From: Neorhizobium tomejilense
GTDB taxonomy: Bacteria > Pseudomonadota > Alphaproteobacteria > Rhizobiales > Rhizobiaceae
Direction of reading: 5' to 3'
NCBI GenBank assembly: GCA_002968845.1
Contig: PVBG01000006.1
Span: 243,552-307,551 of the forward strand
Length of the DNA stretch: 64,000 nucleotides
Below the pieces are notes generated by a model. The model was given only the letters and a program-made list of their open reading frames with translations. It did no database searches and was not told the DNA's origin. The stretch's first letter is position 1, and every line of letters begins with the position of its first letter. This document shows positions 34,020 through 43,922 of the stretch, in pieces. The translations under genes and the position numbers were made by a program.

Positions 34020-35056
34020 AGCGAACCTCCCATCCGGTTGGCGCGCACGATCTGGTAGATCAGATAGGGCGCCCCCAGTGCTCCGGTCACCACACCCACC
34101 GGATAACGGCCAGGCAAAAGGAATTGACCGACATAATCGCCGCCCAGCACAAGTATCGCTCCGATCAACGCCGCCGGTATCAGCAACGATCCGTTGCGTC
34201 CGACGACCCGGGAGGCGATCGGCCCTGACAGGAAAGCCACAAAGGCAACCGGCCCCGTCACCGCCGTCGCGGATGCAATCATGCCGACGGCTGCAACGAT
34301 CACCAGCATGCGGGTCCTCGCCACCTTGACCCCCAGGGCCGCAGCCATGTCATCGCCCAGGCGAAGCGCCTCCAGGTCGCGTGCCCGGCTGAGCAGCAGC
34401 CCACCGAACGTCGCCAGTGCCAGAAGAAGCGGAAGCGCCTGGCCGAGCTGCGCGCCGTTGACGCTGCCGGTCAGCCAGCGCATGGCCTCCTGCAGGTTCC
34501 AGGCCGGAGCGCTGGAGAGGATATAGGCGACGACGCTTTCCAGCATGGCCGAGATACCGATGCCGACGAGGATGAGCCGCGTCCCGGCCACTCCGCTGCG
34601 GAATGACAGGGCGTAGACCAGCAACGCCACGCCGAGGCCTGCGCCAACCGCCAGGACCGAGACGATCGGCCCGCTCAAGGAGAGGACGACGATGGCGAAC
34701 ACGGCCGCAGCACTTGCGCCCGAGGTGATCCCGATGATGTCTGGGCTGGCAAGGGGATTGCGCAACATGAGCTGGAACGTGACGCCGCCGAGCCCAAAGG
34801 CCAGTCCGGCGAGGACCGAAAGGACTGAGCGCGGCAGCCGCAGCTTGCCGACTGTAAAGGTGGCGCCTGCGACATCCTCCCCGAGCAGGACGCGCATGAC
34901 GTCACCGGGCGGCGTGAAGGACTGGCCGAGCGACAAGGTCACCGCAAAGAGGGTGACCACGATAGCCAGCAGAATGACGGTCAAGAGACCGTGCCGGCGC
35001 GCTCGGCGGCGGCAATTTTGGGCGATGAGATCAATGGTTGGGAAAAACACTGTCAC
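34016..35056 (-). CDS. Ferric-siderophore ABC permease (FepG type)
   Basis: A 346-residue FecCD-family permease with about nine to ten membrane helices. Family motifs are Arg-Leu-Pro-Arg-Ser near residue 75, Asn-Pro-Leu-Ala-Ser-Pro-Asp-Ile-Ile-Gly, and Gly-Pro-Val-Ala-Phe-Val. I place the start at GTG 35056, whose GTGA overlaps the stop of the upstream permease. This agrees with the coupling seen throughout the operon and gives the normal family length; the frame extends further but inside the other permease. It forms the channel together with the FepD-type protein. Confidence 0.92.
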   Translation of the reverse strand: MTVFFPTIDLIAQNCRRRARRHGLLTVILLAIVVTLFAVTLSLGQSFTPPGDVMRVLLGEDVAGATFTVGKLRLPRSVLSVLAGLAFGLGGVTFQLMLRNPLASPDIIGITSGASAAAVFAIVVLSLSGPIVSVLAVGAGLGVALLVYALSFRSGVAGTRLILVGIGISAMLESVVAYILSSAPAWNLQEAMRWLTGSVNGAQLGQALPLLLALATFGGLLLSRARDLEALRLGDDMAAALGVKVARTRMLVIVAAVGMIASATAVTGPVAFVAFLSGPIASRVVGRNGSLLIPAALIGAILVLGGDYVGQFLLPGRYPVGVVTGALGAPYLIYQIVRANRMGGSL

Positions 35057-36096
35057 AGTTCTCGAACCCGCTGCCGTCTGACGATCCAGATGAAGAACGG
35101 CGCCCCGACGAGGGCCGTGATGATTCCGACCTCGATCTCGGCTGGCCTGGTGACGATACGGCCGACGACATCTGCCGCCAGCAGCAGGCAAGCGCCGCCA
35201 AGCGCGGAAAACGGCAGCAACCACCGGTGATCGATCCCGACCAGCAGACGGCAGGCATGCGGCACGACCAATCCAAGAAAGCCGATCGGGCCGCAAACTG
35301 CCGTTGTCGCCCCGCACAGCAAGATGGCGCCGAATGCGGCGACGGCGCGGGCCACGGCGACGCGCTCCCCCAGTCCTGCCGCGACATCGTCGCCCAAAGC
35401 CAGCGAGTTCAGCTTTCGCGCCGACAGAAGGCTGACCGCGAAACCGATGGCGAGAAACGGCAGCACCGGGCCAATGCGCTCAAAGGTCGCTCCGCTCACG
35501 CCGCCGATCTGCCAGGAGCGGATGCCGCCCGCGATATCGGCGCGCGGCAGCACCAGGGCGATCACCATGGAGGAGAAGGCAACCGACGTTGCGGCTCCCG
35601 CCAGCGCCAGCTTCAACGGGGTTGCCCCGCCGCGCCCGAGCGATCCTATCGTATAGACGAAAACTGCCGAACACCCCGCTCCGAGGATCGCGGCCCAGAT
35701 ATAGGCGTGCGCGGAGGACATATCGAACAAGGCGACGCCGGTCACGACGGCCAGCGACGCACCCATATTGACGCCGAGAATGCCCGGATCGGCGAGAGGA
35801 TTGCGGGTCACGCCTTGCATGATCGCCCCGGCAAGTCCGAGCGCGGCTCCGGCAAGTACGGCAAGTACCGTCCTCGGGATACGCACGCTCACCGCTGCCT
35901 GGCCGATGCTGTCGACCTGCCCCGCGAGCGCCGCCACGACATCGCTCCAGGCCACTTCACGGCTGCCGACCGTGACCGAGAGCGCACAGAGGGCGGAAAG
36001 GGCCGCGACCAATCCGGCCAGCCAGAGGCCGCGGGTCCGGTTCGAGCGTCGAGAGACGAGCGGCCGAGAGAACGAACGTATGTTGCCGGCCGTCAT
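35053..36096 (-). CDS. Ferric-siderophore ABC permease (FepD type)
   Basis: A 347-residue FecCD-family permease. Visible motifs are Ile-Pro-Arg-Thr-Val-Leu, Asn-Pro-Leu-Ala-Asp-Pro-Gly-Ile-Leu-Gly-Val-Asn-Met-Gly-Ala-Ser, and Gly-Pro-Ile-Gly-Phe-Leu-Gly-Leu-Val-Val-Pro-His. ATG 36096 overlaps the stop of the binding-protein gene in ATGA. It pairs with the next gene to make a heterodimeric inner-membrane channel. Confidence 0.93.
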   Translation of the reverse strand: MTAGNIRSFSRPLVSRRSNRTRGLWLAGLVAALSALCALSVTVGSREVAWSDVVAALAGQVDSIGQAAVSVRIPRTVLAVLAGAALGLAGAIMQGVTRNPLADPGILGVNMGASLAVVTGVALFDMSSAHAYIWAAILGAGCSAVFVYTIGSLGRGGATPLKLALAGAATSVAFSSMVIALVLPRADIAGGIRSWQIGGVSGATFERIGPVLPFLAIGFAVSLLSARKLNSLALGDDVAAGLGERVAVARAVAAFGAILLCGATTAVCGPIGFLGLVVPHACRLLVGIDHRWLLPFSALGGACLLLAADVVGRIVTRPAEIEVGIITALVGAPFFIWIVRRQRVREL

Positions 36097-37103
36097 TTGG
36101 ACTTTCTGGCCGCTTCCGCAAGCAGATCCACATAGTCCTTCAAGACCCATGAAATCGAAAGCGGTGTCGGATTTGCCGCCGTGCCGATCGGGTTGCGGCC
36201 CAGCATGACGAGGGCGCCCTTGTCCACGGCCGGCATTCTGGACATCAAGGGGTTGGCCGCCAGCGCATCGAGCAGTTTCTGGTTCCCATAGGTGACGACG
36301 ATATCGACGTCGTCGAAGACATCGATACGCTCGGCGCTGACAGAGCCTGCGAATTTTCCGGACTTCGAAGCCTCGACGACGCTTCTGGGAGACTTCAAAC
36401 CAAGATCCTCGAAGAACCTCACCCGGGTATCGTTCGCCGTATAGAAGTTGACGGTGCTCAGGTCAGTCGCATCGAGATGGGTAATGAACATCGCCGATTT
36501 ACCCCGGAGCTCGGGATGCCCGCCAACCACCTTGGCGATGTCGGCTTCGATCCTGGCGATCAACGCGTCGCCTTGCGGGGCCATGCCCATCCCGGCGCTG
36601 TTCAAGCGGATCATGTCACGCCAGTCGGTCGACCAAGGCGCCTCGGGATAGGCGACGACCGGGGCGATCTGGCTGAGCGTGTCGTAATCCGATTGGCTCA
36701 AGCCGGAATAGGAGGCCAGGATCACATCGGGCCTGGTGGCGGCGACCGCCTCGAAATCGATGCCGTCCCCTTCATCGAAAAGCACAGGCTTGGTGGCATG
36801 GAGCGCTGCCAGCCTCTCGGCGACCCAAGGCAATACCCCATCGCCGTCGTCGTCGCCGAAATTGGCCCTGGCAAAGCCGACGGGCACGACACCGAGCGCC
36901 AGCGGCACTTCATGGTTTGCCCAGGCGACGGTCGCTACCCGCGCAGGCTTTTGGGGAATGATCGTCGTGCCGAACGCATGTTTGATGGTGACGGGATAGG
37001 TCGTTCCTTCGGCCGCCCGGGCGCCTGCCCCGGCGATGCCGAGCGTAACAATCCAAATGCATATCGCCGCCATTTTTACGGCCGAAAGCAATAACCGCAG
37101 CAT
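36093..37103 (-). CDS. Ferric-siderophore periplasmic binding protein
   Basis: A 336-residue FhuD/FepB-like binding protein. After a signal peptide (cleavage near Ala-Arg-Ala-Ala) come His-Ala-Phe-Gly-Thr-Thr then Pro-Ala-Arg-Val-Ala-Thr, and Pro-Asp-Val-Ile-Leu-Ala-Ser-Tyr-Ser-Gly-Leu-Ser, typical of cluster A-III proteins with a rigid connecting helix. ATG 37103 has GGAG about 7 bases before it; a TTG at 37109 is an alternative. It is first in the five-gene uptake operon and divergent from the TonB-dependent receptor. Confidence 0.93.
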   Translation of the reverse strand: MLRLLLSAVKMAAICIWIVTLGIAGAGARAAEGTTYPVTIKHAFGTTIIPQKPARVATVAWANHEVPLALGVVPVGFARANFGDDDGDGVLPWVAERLAALHATKPVLFDEGDGIDFEAVAATRPDVILASYSGLSQSDYDTLSQIAPVVAYPEAPWSTDWRDMIRLNSAGMGMAPQGDALIARIEADIAKVVGGHPELRGKSAMFITHLDATDLSTVNFYTANDTRVRFFEDLGLKSPRSVVEASKSGKFAGSVSAERIDVFDDVDIVVTYGNQKLLDALAANPLMSRMPAVDKGALVMLGRNPIGTAANPTPLSISWVLKDYVDLLAEAARKSK

Positions 37104-37414
37104 CGTCAAACTCCGCAGACTTTAAGTAGACTTCCACTTTCAGGTTAAGGCAGCCCCGTCAACCACCCTCCAGACCTGCACCGACAAGACCACTGAGATT
37201 TCCGTGGGATCCTACAAAGCGCGGAGAATTTACAATACTGGACAAACATGCTCAAGTTAATAGCCGTCTCGGGGCATGTCAGACCAAGCCATTGCGGCCG
37301 CATGACCGGGAGGACCACTCCCGGGCGGGCCGCGGGATGTCATTCGGGATGGTTCCCCCAGACCTGGCATCAGTCTCGGCGATCTCTCGTCGAATCAACT
37401 TCTGGAACGTGAAT
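37104..37414. promoter_or_regulatory. Divergent iron-uptake promoter region
   Basis: This 311-base gap separates the binding-protein and receptor starts and must hold both promoters. I looked for RirA iron boxes and Irr ICE elements and saw none clear enough to claim. The receptor side carries a nested GC-rich hairpin, listed separately. No convincing small gene is present, although the receptor frame stays open back to 37292. Confidence 0.5.
37294..37333 (+). other. Nested hairpin in the receptor leader
   Basis: Outer arms GCGGCC (37294-37299) and GGCCGC (37328-37333) enclose a perfect inner stem CCGGGAG (37306-37312) / CTCCCGG (37318-37324) with loop GACCA. It ends 81 bases before the receptor ATG. 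It could act on the leader RNA as an attenuator or stability element, or be an operator; no T-run follows. Confidence 0.45.
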
Positions 37415-39553
37415 ATGGACAACAAAAGAACAAGCGCTCGCTCGAGACCGGCCCTTATCCGCTATCGGAATGCGGCCCTTCTGGCTTGCACGGCGCTTGT
37501 CGCCTTCACGCCGACCGTCGTGCTTGGCCAGGAAAATTTAAACGCCGATACGACACTCGCACCGATCGTCATCCAGGGCAGCGGCACCGGCCTCGACACC
37601 GACAACGATTCGAAGTCGATCGTCGCGACGAAGACGACCGGGGGCGGCAAGATGGTGACCGATATTCTGGACACGCCCGCCTCCGTCTCCGTCATCACAT
37701 CCAAGGAAATCCAGGAGCGTGGTGCAAGCAGCGTTGAGGAGGTCTTGCAATACACGGCAGGTGTCACCGCCGACTTCTACGGCTCCGACGACCGCTTCGA
37801 CTATTTCAAGATCCGCGGCTTCGACGCCTACATGTACCGCGATGGACTACTCATCGGCCGGCCGTTCGGGGGACTTCGGGAAGAAGCCTACGCCTTCGAG
37901 CGCGTGGAAGTGCTCAAAGGCGCCAACTCAACTGGCTTTGGCGTCTCCGACCCCGGCGGTTCGGTAAACTTTGTCACCAAACGGCCGAAGAGCGAGCGTT
38001 TCGGCGAAGCCTACGTCACGGGCGGCTCCTTCGACCACGCCGAAACGGGCTTCGACTTCGGTGACAACATTACCGAGGACGACACGTTGTCCTATCGCCT
38101 GACCGGCAAATTCAAACGAGCCGAGGAAGAATACGACTATTCTCAGGACGACGAAAACTTCATTATGGGCGGACTGACCTGGCGCCCGAGTGGCGACACC
38201 AGCCTGTCCATCGTTTATGATCATCTGGACCGCCAGGGAGTACCCGGAGGCGGCGGGCACCCTGTGGGCTCGGACTTCGACCGAAGCCTGTTCCTGGGCG
38301 AACCGGACTACAATTATCGCGATGTGAACCGCAATACGCTCAGCGTCATGTTCGACCATGACTTCGGCTCCGGCCTGACGTTCAACTCAAGCGCGCGATA
38401 CAGCAACACCAGGAGTAATTTCGGCTATGCTTATGTAGCGGCAGCACCGGCGGCCGGCACGACAATCGTGGACCGGGACTTCTTCGCAAACGACTCGACG
38501 TCCGAAAACTTCGTTATCGACGCCCACCTGCAATATGACGCCAGCTTTGAGAATGTGGACAGTCGCAGCCTGTTTGGCGTCGAATATAACGATTATCACG
38601 GCACAACCAACAATTACTACGGCGACGCACCGGACATCGACTATACAAATCCGGTCTATACTGGGCGGCCTTCCTCGGTCCCACTCTATCAGAGCCTGGT
38701 CAACGACCAGAAGACCAAGGCGATCTATTTTCAACAAGAACTAACCTTCTGGGAAAAACTGACCGCGACAGTGGGGCTGCGAAACGACTGGCTCGATCTC
38801 GAACAGACGAACAACCTTGCTGTTGCTCCAGCCAATCCCATCACCCGGGCCGATGTCAGCGAGTTTACGAAACGGGCGGCGCTCAGCTATAAGATAACCG
38901 ACGAAATCGCCACCTATATAAGCTACGCCGAGTCGGCTGTCCCGGCCACGATTGGCCTGGAGCCTGAGCGTGGCGAACAGTGGGAGGTCGGCGTGAAATA
39001 TCGGCCATCCGAGATTCCGGCGTTGTTCAGCATCGCGGTCTACGATCTGACCAAGGAAAACATCACACTCAACATCGGCGCCCCGCCCGTGGCAACGCCG
39101 GTTGGCAAGGTCAAGTCCCGCGGGGTGGACTTCGAAGCCAAGGCTGAGGTGACGGACAACCTCAGCCTGACCGCCGCCTATTCCTATATTGATACCGAGA
39201 TCGTCAAAAACGCGGGCGCCAATGAAGGCAACCGTCTTGCCATGGTGCCGGAACACACGGCTTCGGCCTGGGTCAACTACACGCTGGAGGGGAATGGGCC
39301 ACGCGGCGACATGACGTTTGGGCTCGGCGCGCGCTACATGAGTTCGTATTTCGTCAACAACGCCAACACGGTGAAGTCGGACCCGAACGTCGTTTTCGAT
39401 GCGGCATTCACCTACAAGATCCAGGAAAACACGACGTTCCAGCTCAACGTCAGCAATCTGTTCGACGAAAAGCACGTGGCCAATGGTGGTTTCGGCGCCG
39501 ACTGGTACAATCCCGGCCGCGCAATCTATGCAACGCTGCGCCAGACCTGGTGA
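37415..39553 (+). CDS. TonB-dependent siderophore receptor
   Basis: A 712-residue outer-membrane receptor from ATG 37415. It has a long basic signal peptide, a TonB-box-like Ala-Pro-Ile-Val-Ile-Gln, and the plug domain (Thr-Pro-Ala-Ser-Val-Ser-Val-Ile, Gln-Tyr-Thr-Ala-Gly-Val, Ile-Arg-Gly-Phe, Val-Leu-Lys-Gly). A 22-strand-type barrel ends in Leu-Arg-Gln-Thr-Trp. The FhuA/FpvA-like plug suggests a hydroxamate or mixed-type siderophore, which is inference. It imports the chelate for the divergent ABC operon using TonB energy. The frame runs upstream to 37292, but that part lies across the leader hairpin. Confidence 0.94.
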   Translation: MDNKRTSARSRPALIRYRNAALLACTALVAFTPTVVLGQENLNADTTLAPIVIQGSGTGLDTDNDSKSIVATKTTGGGKMVTDILDTPASVSVITSKEIQERGASSVEEVLQYTAGVTADFYGSDDRFDYFKIRGFDAYMYRDGLLIGRPFGGLREEAYAFERVEVLKGANSTGFGVSDPGGSVNFVTKRPKSERFGEAYVTGGSFDHAETGFDFGDNITEDDTLSYRLTGKFKRAEEEYDYSQDDENFIMGGLTWRPSGDTSLSIVYDHLDRQGVPGGGGHPVGSDFDRSLFLGEPDYNYRDVNRNTLSVMFDHDFGSGLTFNSSARYSNTRSNFGYAYVAAAPAAGTTIVDRDFFANDSTSENFVIDAHLQYDASFENVDSRSLFGVEYNDYHGTTNNYYGDAPDIDYTNPVYTGRPSSVPLYQSLVNDQKTKAIYFQQELTFWEKLTATVGLRNDWLDLEQTNNLAVAPANPITRADVSEFTKRAALSYKITDEIATYISYAESAVPATIGLEPERGEQWEVGVKYRPSEIPALFSIAVYDLTKENITLNIGAPPVATPVGKVKSRGVDFEAKAEVTDNLSLTAAYSYIDTEIVKNAGANEGNRLAMVPEHTASAWVNYTLEGNGPRGDMTFGLGARYMSSYFVNNANTVKSDPNVVFDAAFTYKIQENTTFQLNVSNLFDEKHVANGGFGADWYNPGRAIYATLRQTW

Positions 39554-39640
39554 TCCTCCCGTCCCATCCGCAATTTCGCCGGTCGGGACAACATTTCGGT
39601 ACACCGGCGATCTGCAGCCAAGACCGCTTTGGATGAAGGG

Positions 39641-39675
39641 CAAGAAGTCCCGCGGCACGGCCGCGAGACTTCTTG
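39641..39675. terminator. Strong bidirectional hairpin
   Basis: A stem of 16 pairs with one mismatch and a 3-base loop (ACG, 39657-39659). The left arm is 39641-39656 and the right arm 39660-39675. It lies between the converging receptor gene and the last gene of the agp operon, 24 bases past the latter's stop. No long T-run is present; rhizobial terminators often lack one. It is the most stable-looking simple hairpin I found. Confidence 0.6.
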
Positions 39676-39698
39676 AGGCGCAAGACCGGGAGAGTTGG

Positions 39699-41069
39699 TC
39701 AGGCGGCCTGATCCTTGCGGCCGGTGCGGGCCCAGGCCGGCAGCCAGTCGCCGTGAGCGGCGAGCAGTTCGTCTGTCATCGCCCAGATCTGGTCGAGATC
39801 CAGTTCTGCCGCCGTGTGCGGGTCCATCATCGCAGCATGGTAGATGTGCTCGCGGTTCTCGGTCATCAATGCCTGAACCGTCAACTCCTGGACGTTGATG
39901 TTGGTGCGGATCAGTGCCGTGAGCTGCGGCGGCAGGTCGCCGATGAAGGTCGGCTGAATACCCGACGCGTCGACCAGGCAGGGAACCTCGACTGCGCAAT
40001 TGCCGGGCAGCGACGTGATGCAGCCATTGTTGCGCACGTTGCCGTAGATGACGGAGGGTTCGCCGGTCCAGACCGAATTGATGATCGACGAGGCATACTC
40101 CTTCGACTGCGCGACCTCGATCTTGTCGGCCGAACGATAGGCTTCCGCCTGCCCCTTCCAACGGGCGATCTGCTCGATGCAGCGCTTCGGATATTCGTCG
40201 AGAGGGATGCCGAATTTCTCGATCAGGTCCTCGCGGCCTTCCTTGATGAAGTAAGGCGTGTACTCGGCGAAATGCTCCGAGCTCTCGGTGACGAAATAGC
40301 CGAGGCGGGTCAGCATCTCGTAACGCACCTTGTTCGGGCAGCGCGGGTTCCAGCCGGACTTGGGCGCGCGACCTTCGCGGTAGGCACGGACCAGATCCGG
40401 ATAGAGCTTCTTGTAGGATCCATCCGCCTGGCGATGCTCGAACTCCAGATAGAAGGCCATGTGGTTGATGCCGGCCGAGCGGTAGCGGATTTCCTCGTAG
40501 GGAATGTCGAGGTCATGCGCCAATTCCATTGCCGTGCCCTGCACCGAGTGGCAGAGGCCGACCTGCTTGATCGTGGGATATTTCTCCGAAATCGCCCAGA
40601 TGTTGATCGCCATCGGGTTGACGTATTGCAGCATGATCGCCTCGGGGCAAACGGCGAGCATGTCCTCACAGATCTTCCACAGATGCGGCACGGTGCGCAG
40701 GCCGCGCATGATGCCGCCGATGCCGAGCGTGTCGGCGATCGTCTGACGCAGGCCGAACTTCTTGGGGATCTCGAAATCGGTGACCGTGCAGGGTTCGTAA
40801 CCGCCGATCTGGAAGGCGACAACGACGAAGTCCGCACCCGCCAGCGCCTGGCGCTGGTCGGAATAGGTCTCGGCCTTCGCCTTGGCGCCGAGTGTTGAAA
40901 TCAGCTTGTTGACGACGATCGCGCTTTCTTCGAGACGCTGCGGATTGATGTCCATCAGGGCGAAGGTGGCGCCCGACAGCGCCGGGCGCTGCAGGACGTC
41001 GCCGATGATGTTCTTCATGAAAACGGTCGAGCCTGCTCCGATAAATGCGATCCTGGGATTTCGTGCCAT
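39699..41069 (-). CDS. agaL2: GH4 alpha-galactosidase
   Basis: A 456-residue glycoside hydrolase family 4 enzyme, which uses NAD+ and a divalent metal. It has a Rossmann start (Gly-Ala-Gly-Ser-Thr-Val-Phe), Gln-Tyr-Val-Asn-Pro-Met-Ala, the metal-site Cys in Gly-Leu-Cys-His-Ser and the metal-site His in Gly-Ile-Asn-His-Met. It resembles MelA-type alpha-galactosidases that hydrolyse melibiose or raffinose in the cytoplasm. ATG 41069 follows GGAGG by 6 bases. It is the last gene of the agp operon, 25 bases after the ATPase. The symbol follows the Sinorhizobium meliloti agp locus as I remember it. Confidence 0.9.
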   Translation of the reverse strand: MARNPRIAFIGAGSTVFMKNIIGDVLQRPALSGATFALMDINPQRLEESAIVVNKLISTLGAKAKAETYSDQRQALAGADFVVVAFQIGGYEPCTVTDFEIPKKFGLRQTIADTLGIGGIMRGLRTVPHLWKICEDMLAVCPEAIMLQYVNPMAINIWAISEKYPTIKQVGLCHSVQGTAMELAHDLDIPYEEIRYRSAGINHMAFYLEFEHRQADGSYKKLYPDLVRAYREGRAPKSGWNPRCPNKVRYEMLTRLGYFVTESSEHFAEYTPYFIKEGREDLIEKFGIPLDEYPKRCIEQIARWKGQAEAYRSADKIEVAQSKEYASSIINSVWTGEPSVIYGNVRNNGCITSLPGNCAVEVPCLVDASGIQPTFIGDLPPQLTALIRTNINVQELTVQALMTENREHIYHAAMMDPHTAAELDLDQIWAMTDELLAAHGDWLPAWARTGRKDQAA

Positions 41070-41094
41070 TACAACCTCCGGCATTCGACAATCA

Positions 41095-42762
41095 TTATGC
41101 TACCTCGAAAGCGGCCTTGACGAGCCGTTCGGTGTAGGCGGTCTTGGGGTGGGATAGAACTTCGTCGACAGGCCCTTCTTCCATGATCTTGCCGTGCTGC
41201 ATGACGATGACCCGGTGGCAGAGGGCACGCACGACCTTCAGATCGTGCGAGATGAAAAGGTAGCTGAGGCCGCGTTCGTCCTGCAGCTTGCGCAAGAGCT
41301 CGATGATCTGCGCCTGAACCGAGAGATCGAGAGCCGAGGTCGGTTCGTCGAGCAGGATGAATTCAGGCTCGAGCGCGATGGCGCGGGCAATGGCGATACG
41401 CTGCCGCTGGCCGCCCGAAAACTCGTGCGGGAAGCGCGACAGGATGTTGCCCGGCATGCCAGCTGCGATGAGCGCCTCGCGCACGCGGTCGAGCCGGTCG
41501 GCCTTCGTCGCCCCGAGCCTGTTGACGACAAGCCCCTCCTCGATGATCTGGCCGATTGTCATGCGCGGATTGAGCGACGAGAACGGATCCTGGAAGACCA
41601 CCTGCATGCGCGAGCGCAACGGCCGCATTTCGACGCGCGAACGGCCGTGGATCGGCTGCCGGTCGAAATAGATCTCGCCGCTGTCGGTGTCGTTCAGCCG
41701 CAGCAGCGCCTGGCCGAACGTTGTCTTGCCCGAACCGGACTCGCCGACGATTCCAAGCGTTTCGTGGCGGCGAAGCGTCAGATCGAGGCTGTCGACCGCA
41801 ACAAGCTCCTTCAGTTCCGGCTTCAAGAAGGTGCCATGGCGCAGCATGAAGGAGACGCGCACGCCTTTGGCATCGAGAATGACGTCGCAGCCCTCCGGCA
41901 GCGGATTGACCTGGCCGCGGGGCTCGGAGGCGAGCAGGTGCCTGGTATAGGCATGCTGCGGACTGGCGAAGAGCTTTTCGGTCGTATTGTGCTCGCACAT
42001 CTCGCCGTGCTGCATGACATAGACATAATCCGAGAACTGCCGCACGACGGTCAGGTCGTGGGTGATCAGGATCACCGCCATCCGCAATTCCTTCTGAAGG
42101 TTGCGGATCAGGTTGAGGATCTGCGCCTGCACGGTAACGTCGAGTGCCGTCGTCGGCTCGTCGGCGATCAGCACGTCCGGAGTGTTCGACAGCGCCATGG
42201 CGATCATCACCCGCTGGCGCTGGCCGCCGGAAAGCTGATGCGGATATTGCCGCAGGCGGGCTTCCGGGTCAGGAATCTGCACGTGCCTCAGCAGTTCAAG
42301 CGCGCGGGCCTCAGCCTGTTTCCGGCTCATTCGGCGATGCACGCGGATGGCTTCGATGATCTGGCTGCCGATCGTGTAGATCGGGTTCAGCGAGCTCATC
42401 GGCTCCTGGAAGATCATCGAGATACGATCGCCGCGCAGCTTGCGGCGCTCACGCTCGGAGAATTTCAGGATATTGGCGCCCTCATAGGCGACCGTCGATT
42501 GCGGCGACACCACGGCGCGCTTCGACAGCAGCCCCATGACGGTGCGTGCGGTTACCGACTTGCCCGATCCGGATTCGCCGACGATGGCGATCGTCTCGCC
42601 GCGGTAGAGCTGGAAGGAAATATCCTTCACGGCCTCCACCGTGCCGTGCTCGACCTTGAAGCTCACGGCGACGTTGCGGGCATCGATGATCGGCTCTTCC
42701 GTGCGGCCGGCATGGTCGAGGCGGATGGGCGGGGCGAAGCTGTTGGCAAGTGCGAGAGCCAT
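41095..42762 (-). CDS. agpD: Alpha-galactoside ABC importer ATPase, double module
   Basis: 555 residues with two complete ATPase modules fused in one chain. Each has Gly-Glu-Ser-Gly-Ser-Gly-Lys and a signature (Leu-Ser-Gly-Gly-Gln-Arg-Gln-Arg in the first, Phe-Ser-Gly-Gly-Gln-Arg-Gln-Arg in the second), with an OppD/DppD-type C-terminal tail after each. Peptide-type importers usually need two ATPase subunits, and this chain supplies both. ATG 42762 follows GAGGTGG. It powers AgpB and AgpC, encoded just upstream. Confidence 0.92.
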   Translation of the reverse strand: MALALANSFAPPIRLDHAGRTEEPIIDARNVAVSFKVEHGTVEAVKDISFQLYRGETIAIVGESGSGKSVTARTVMGLLSKRAVVSPQSTVAYEGANILKFSERERRKLRGDRISMIFQEPMSSLNPIYTIGSQIIEAIRVHRRMSRKQAEARALELLRHVQIPDPEARLRQYPHQLSGGQRQRVMIAMALSNTPDVLIADEPTTALDVTVQAQILNLIRNLQKELRMAVILITHDLTVVRQFSDYVYVMQHGEMCEHNTTEKLFASPQHAYTRHLLASEPRGQVNPLPEGCDVILDAKGVRVSFMLRHGTFLKPELKELVAVDSLDLTLRRHETLGIVGESGSGKTTFGQALLRLNDTDSGEIYFDRQPIHGRSRVEMRPLRSRMQVVFQDPFSSLNPRMTIGQIIEEGLVVNRLGATKADRLDRVREALIAAGMPGNILSRFPHEFSGGQRQRIAIARAIALEPEFILLDEPTSALDLSVQAQIIELLRKLQDERGLSYLFISHDLKVVRALCHRVIVMQHGKIMEEGPVDEVLSHPKTAYTERLVKAAFEVA

Positions 42763-42772
42763 CTGGACCACC

Positions 42773-43921
42773 TCAATAAGGATCGACTGCGTCGCGCAGC
42801 CCGTCGCCGAGCGCATTGAACGCAAAAACTGTGATGAGCACGAAACCGACCGGCGCCAGGATCCAGGGATAGGTGCCGATCACGGAGTAGTTTGCCGTGT
42901 CCTGCAGCATCAGTCCCCAGGAGATCAGCGGCGGCTTCACGGCGAAACCGAGGAAGCCGAGGAAGGATTCGAGCAGCACGACGCTCGGGATATGCAGCGT
43001 GACAGCGACGATCACGTGGCTCATGACGTTCGGAAAGATATGCTGGAAGATGATCCGCCGGTCGCTCGCCCCGACGGCCATGGCCGCCCGAACATAATCG
43101 ATGCGGGCCAGCGCCAGCGTCTTGCCGCGCACCTCGCGCGACATCTGCGCCCAGCCGAGCGCCGACATCACGACGACAACGAAGCCGAGGAAAACATTGG
43201 TCGGCGCCGTCACCGGGATCAGCGAGGTCAGTGCCAGATAGAGCGGCAGCTGCGGAAAGGCGAGGACGACTTCGACGAAGCGCTGCACCCAGGTATCGAA
43301 GGAACCGCCGAAATAGCCCGATACCATGCCGACCGTGGTGCCGATCACCGTGACGATGAAAACGACGGTGAGCGCGATCGTCAGCGAAATCCGCGAGCCG
43401 ATGATGGCGCGCGACAGCACGTCGCGGCCGAACTTGTCGGTGCCGAGGAAATGCACCGGCTGGCCGGTGGTGGAACCGAAGAAATGGCGGTTCGTCGGGA
43501 TCAGTCCGAACAGCCGGTACTCGGCGCCCGCCACGAAGAAGCCGAGAAGGTTCGGGTTGTCGTAGTCGGGACCGACGACGGGCTGGAAGGTCACGGGGTC
43601 GAGCTCCCCGGATTCGGTCTGTCCATAGACGCGCGGCTGGAAGACGATGTTGCCGTCCTTGTCGTGGAAGCTCATTATCTGCGGCGGAGCAAAGCCCACG
43701 TCCGTCGCCTTCGGATCCATCGGCGCGAAGAACTCCGCAAAGATCGCCATAACGAGCAACAATCCGACGAGGATGAGGCCGATCATTCCGGTCCAGGAGC
43801 GCCGCAGCCGGCGCCAGACCAGCGCCGTGTAGCTTTCATTGCCTCGCGGCGCGTTCGTGGCCGTCTGTTCGAGGGACATCTGCTCGTGGGGCCGTGGCGA
43901 AGAGGAGTCGAAGGCGAGCAT
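42773..43921 (-). CDS. agpC: Alpha-galactoside ABC importer permease 2
   Basis: A 382-residue DppC-type permease. A first membrane helix near residue 45 is followed by a long periplasmic loop (about 70-165) and five helices carrying the coupling loop (Ala-Ala-Met-Ala-Val-Gly-Ala-Ser, then His-Ile-Phe-Pro-Asn-Val). ATG 43921 lies 1 base after the agpB stop, with GGAGGGG upstream. The long loop is longer than in dipeptide permeases and typical of the large-substrate branch. Confidence 0.92.
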   Translation of the reverse strand: MLAFDSSSPRPHEQMSLEQTATNAPRGNESYTALVWRRLRRSWTGMIGLILVGLLLVMAIFAEFFAPMDPKATDVGFAPPQIMSFHDKDGNIVFQPRVYGQTESGELDPVTFQPVVGPDYDNPNLLGFFVAGAEYRLFGLIPTNRHFFGSTTGQPVHFLGTDKFGRDVLSRAIIGSRISLTIALTVVFIVTVIGTTVGMVSGYFGGSFDTWVQRFVEVVLAFPQLPLYLALTSLIPVTAPTNVFLGFVVVVMSALGWAQMSREVRGKTLALARIDYVRAAMAVGASDRRIIFQHIFPNVMSHVIVAVTLHIPSVVLLESFLGFLGFAVKPPLISWGLMLQDTANYSVIGTYPWILAPVGFVLITVFAFNALGDGLRDAVDPY

Positions 43922-43922
43922 A

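Noticed and set aside
37104..37414. RirA iron box or Irr ICE element before the siderophore genes
   Set aside because: I looked for the expected dyads and found no match good enough to report by eye; a matrix search would be needed.
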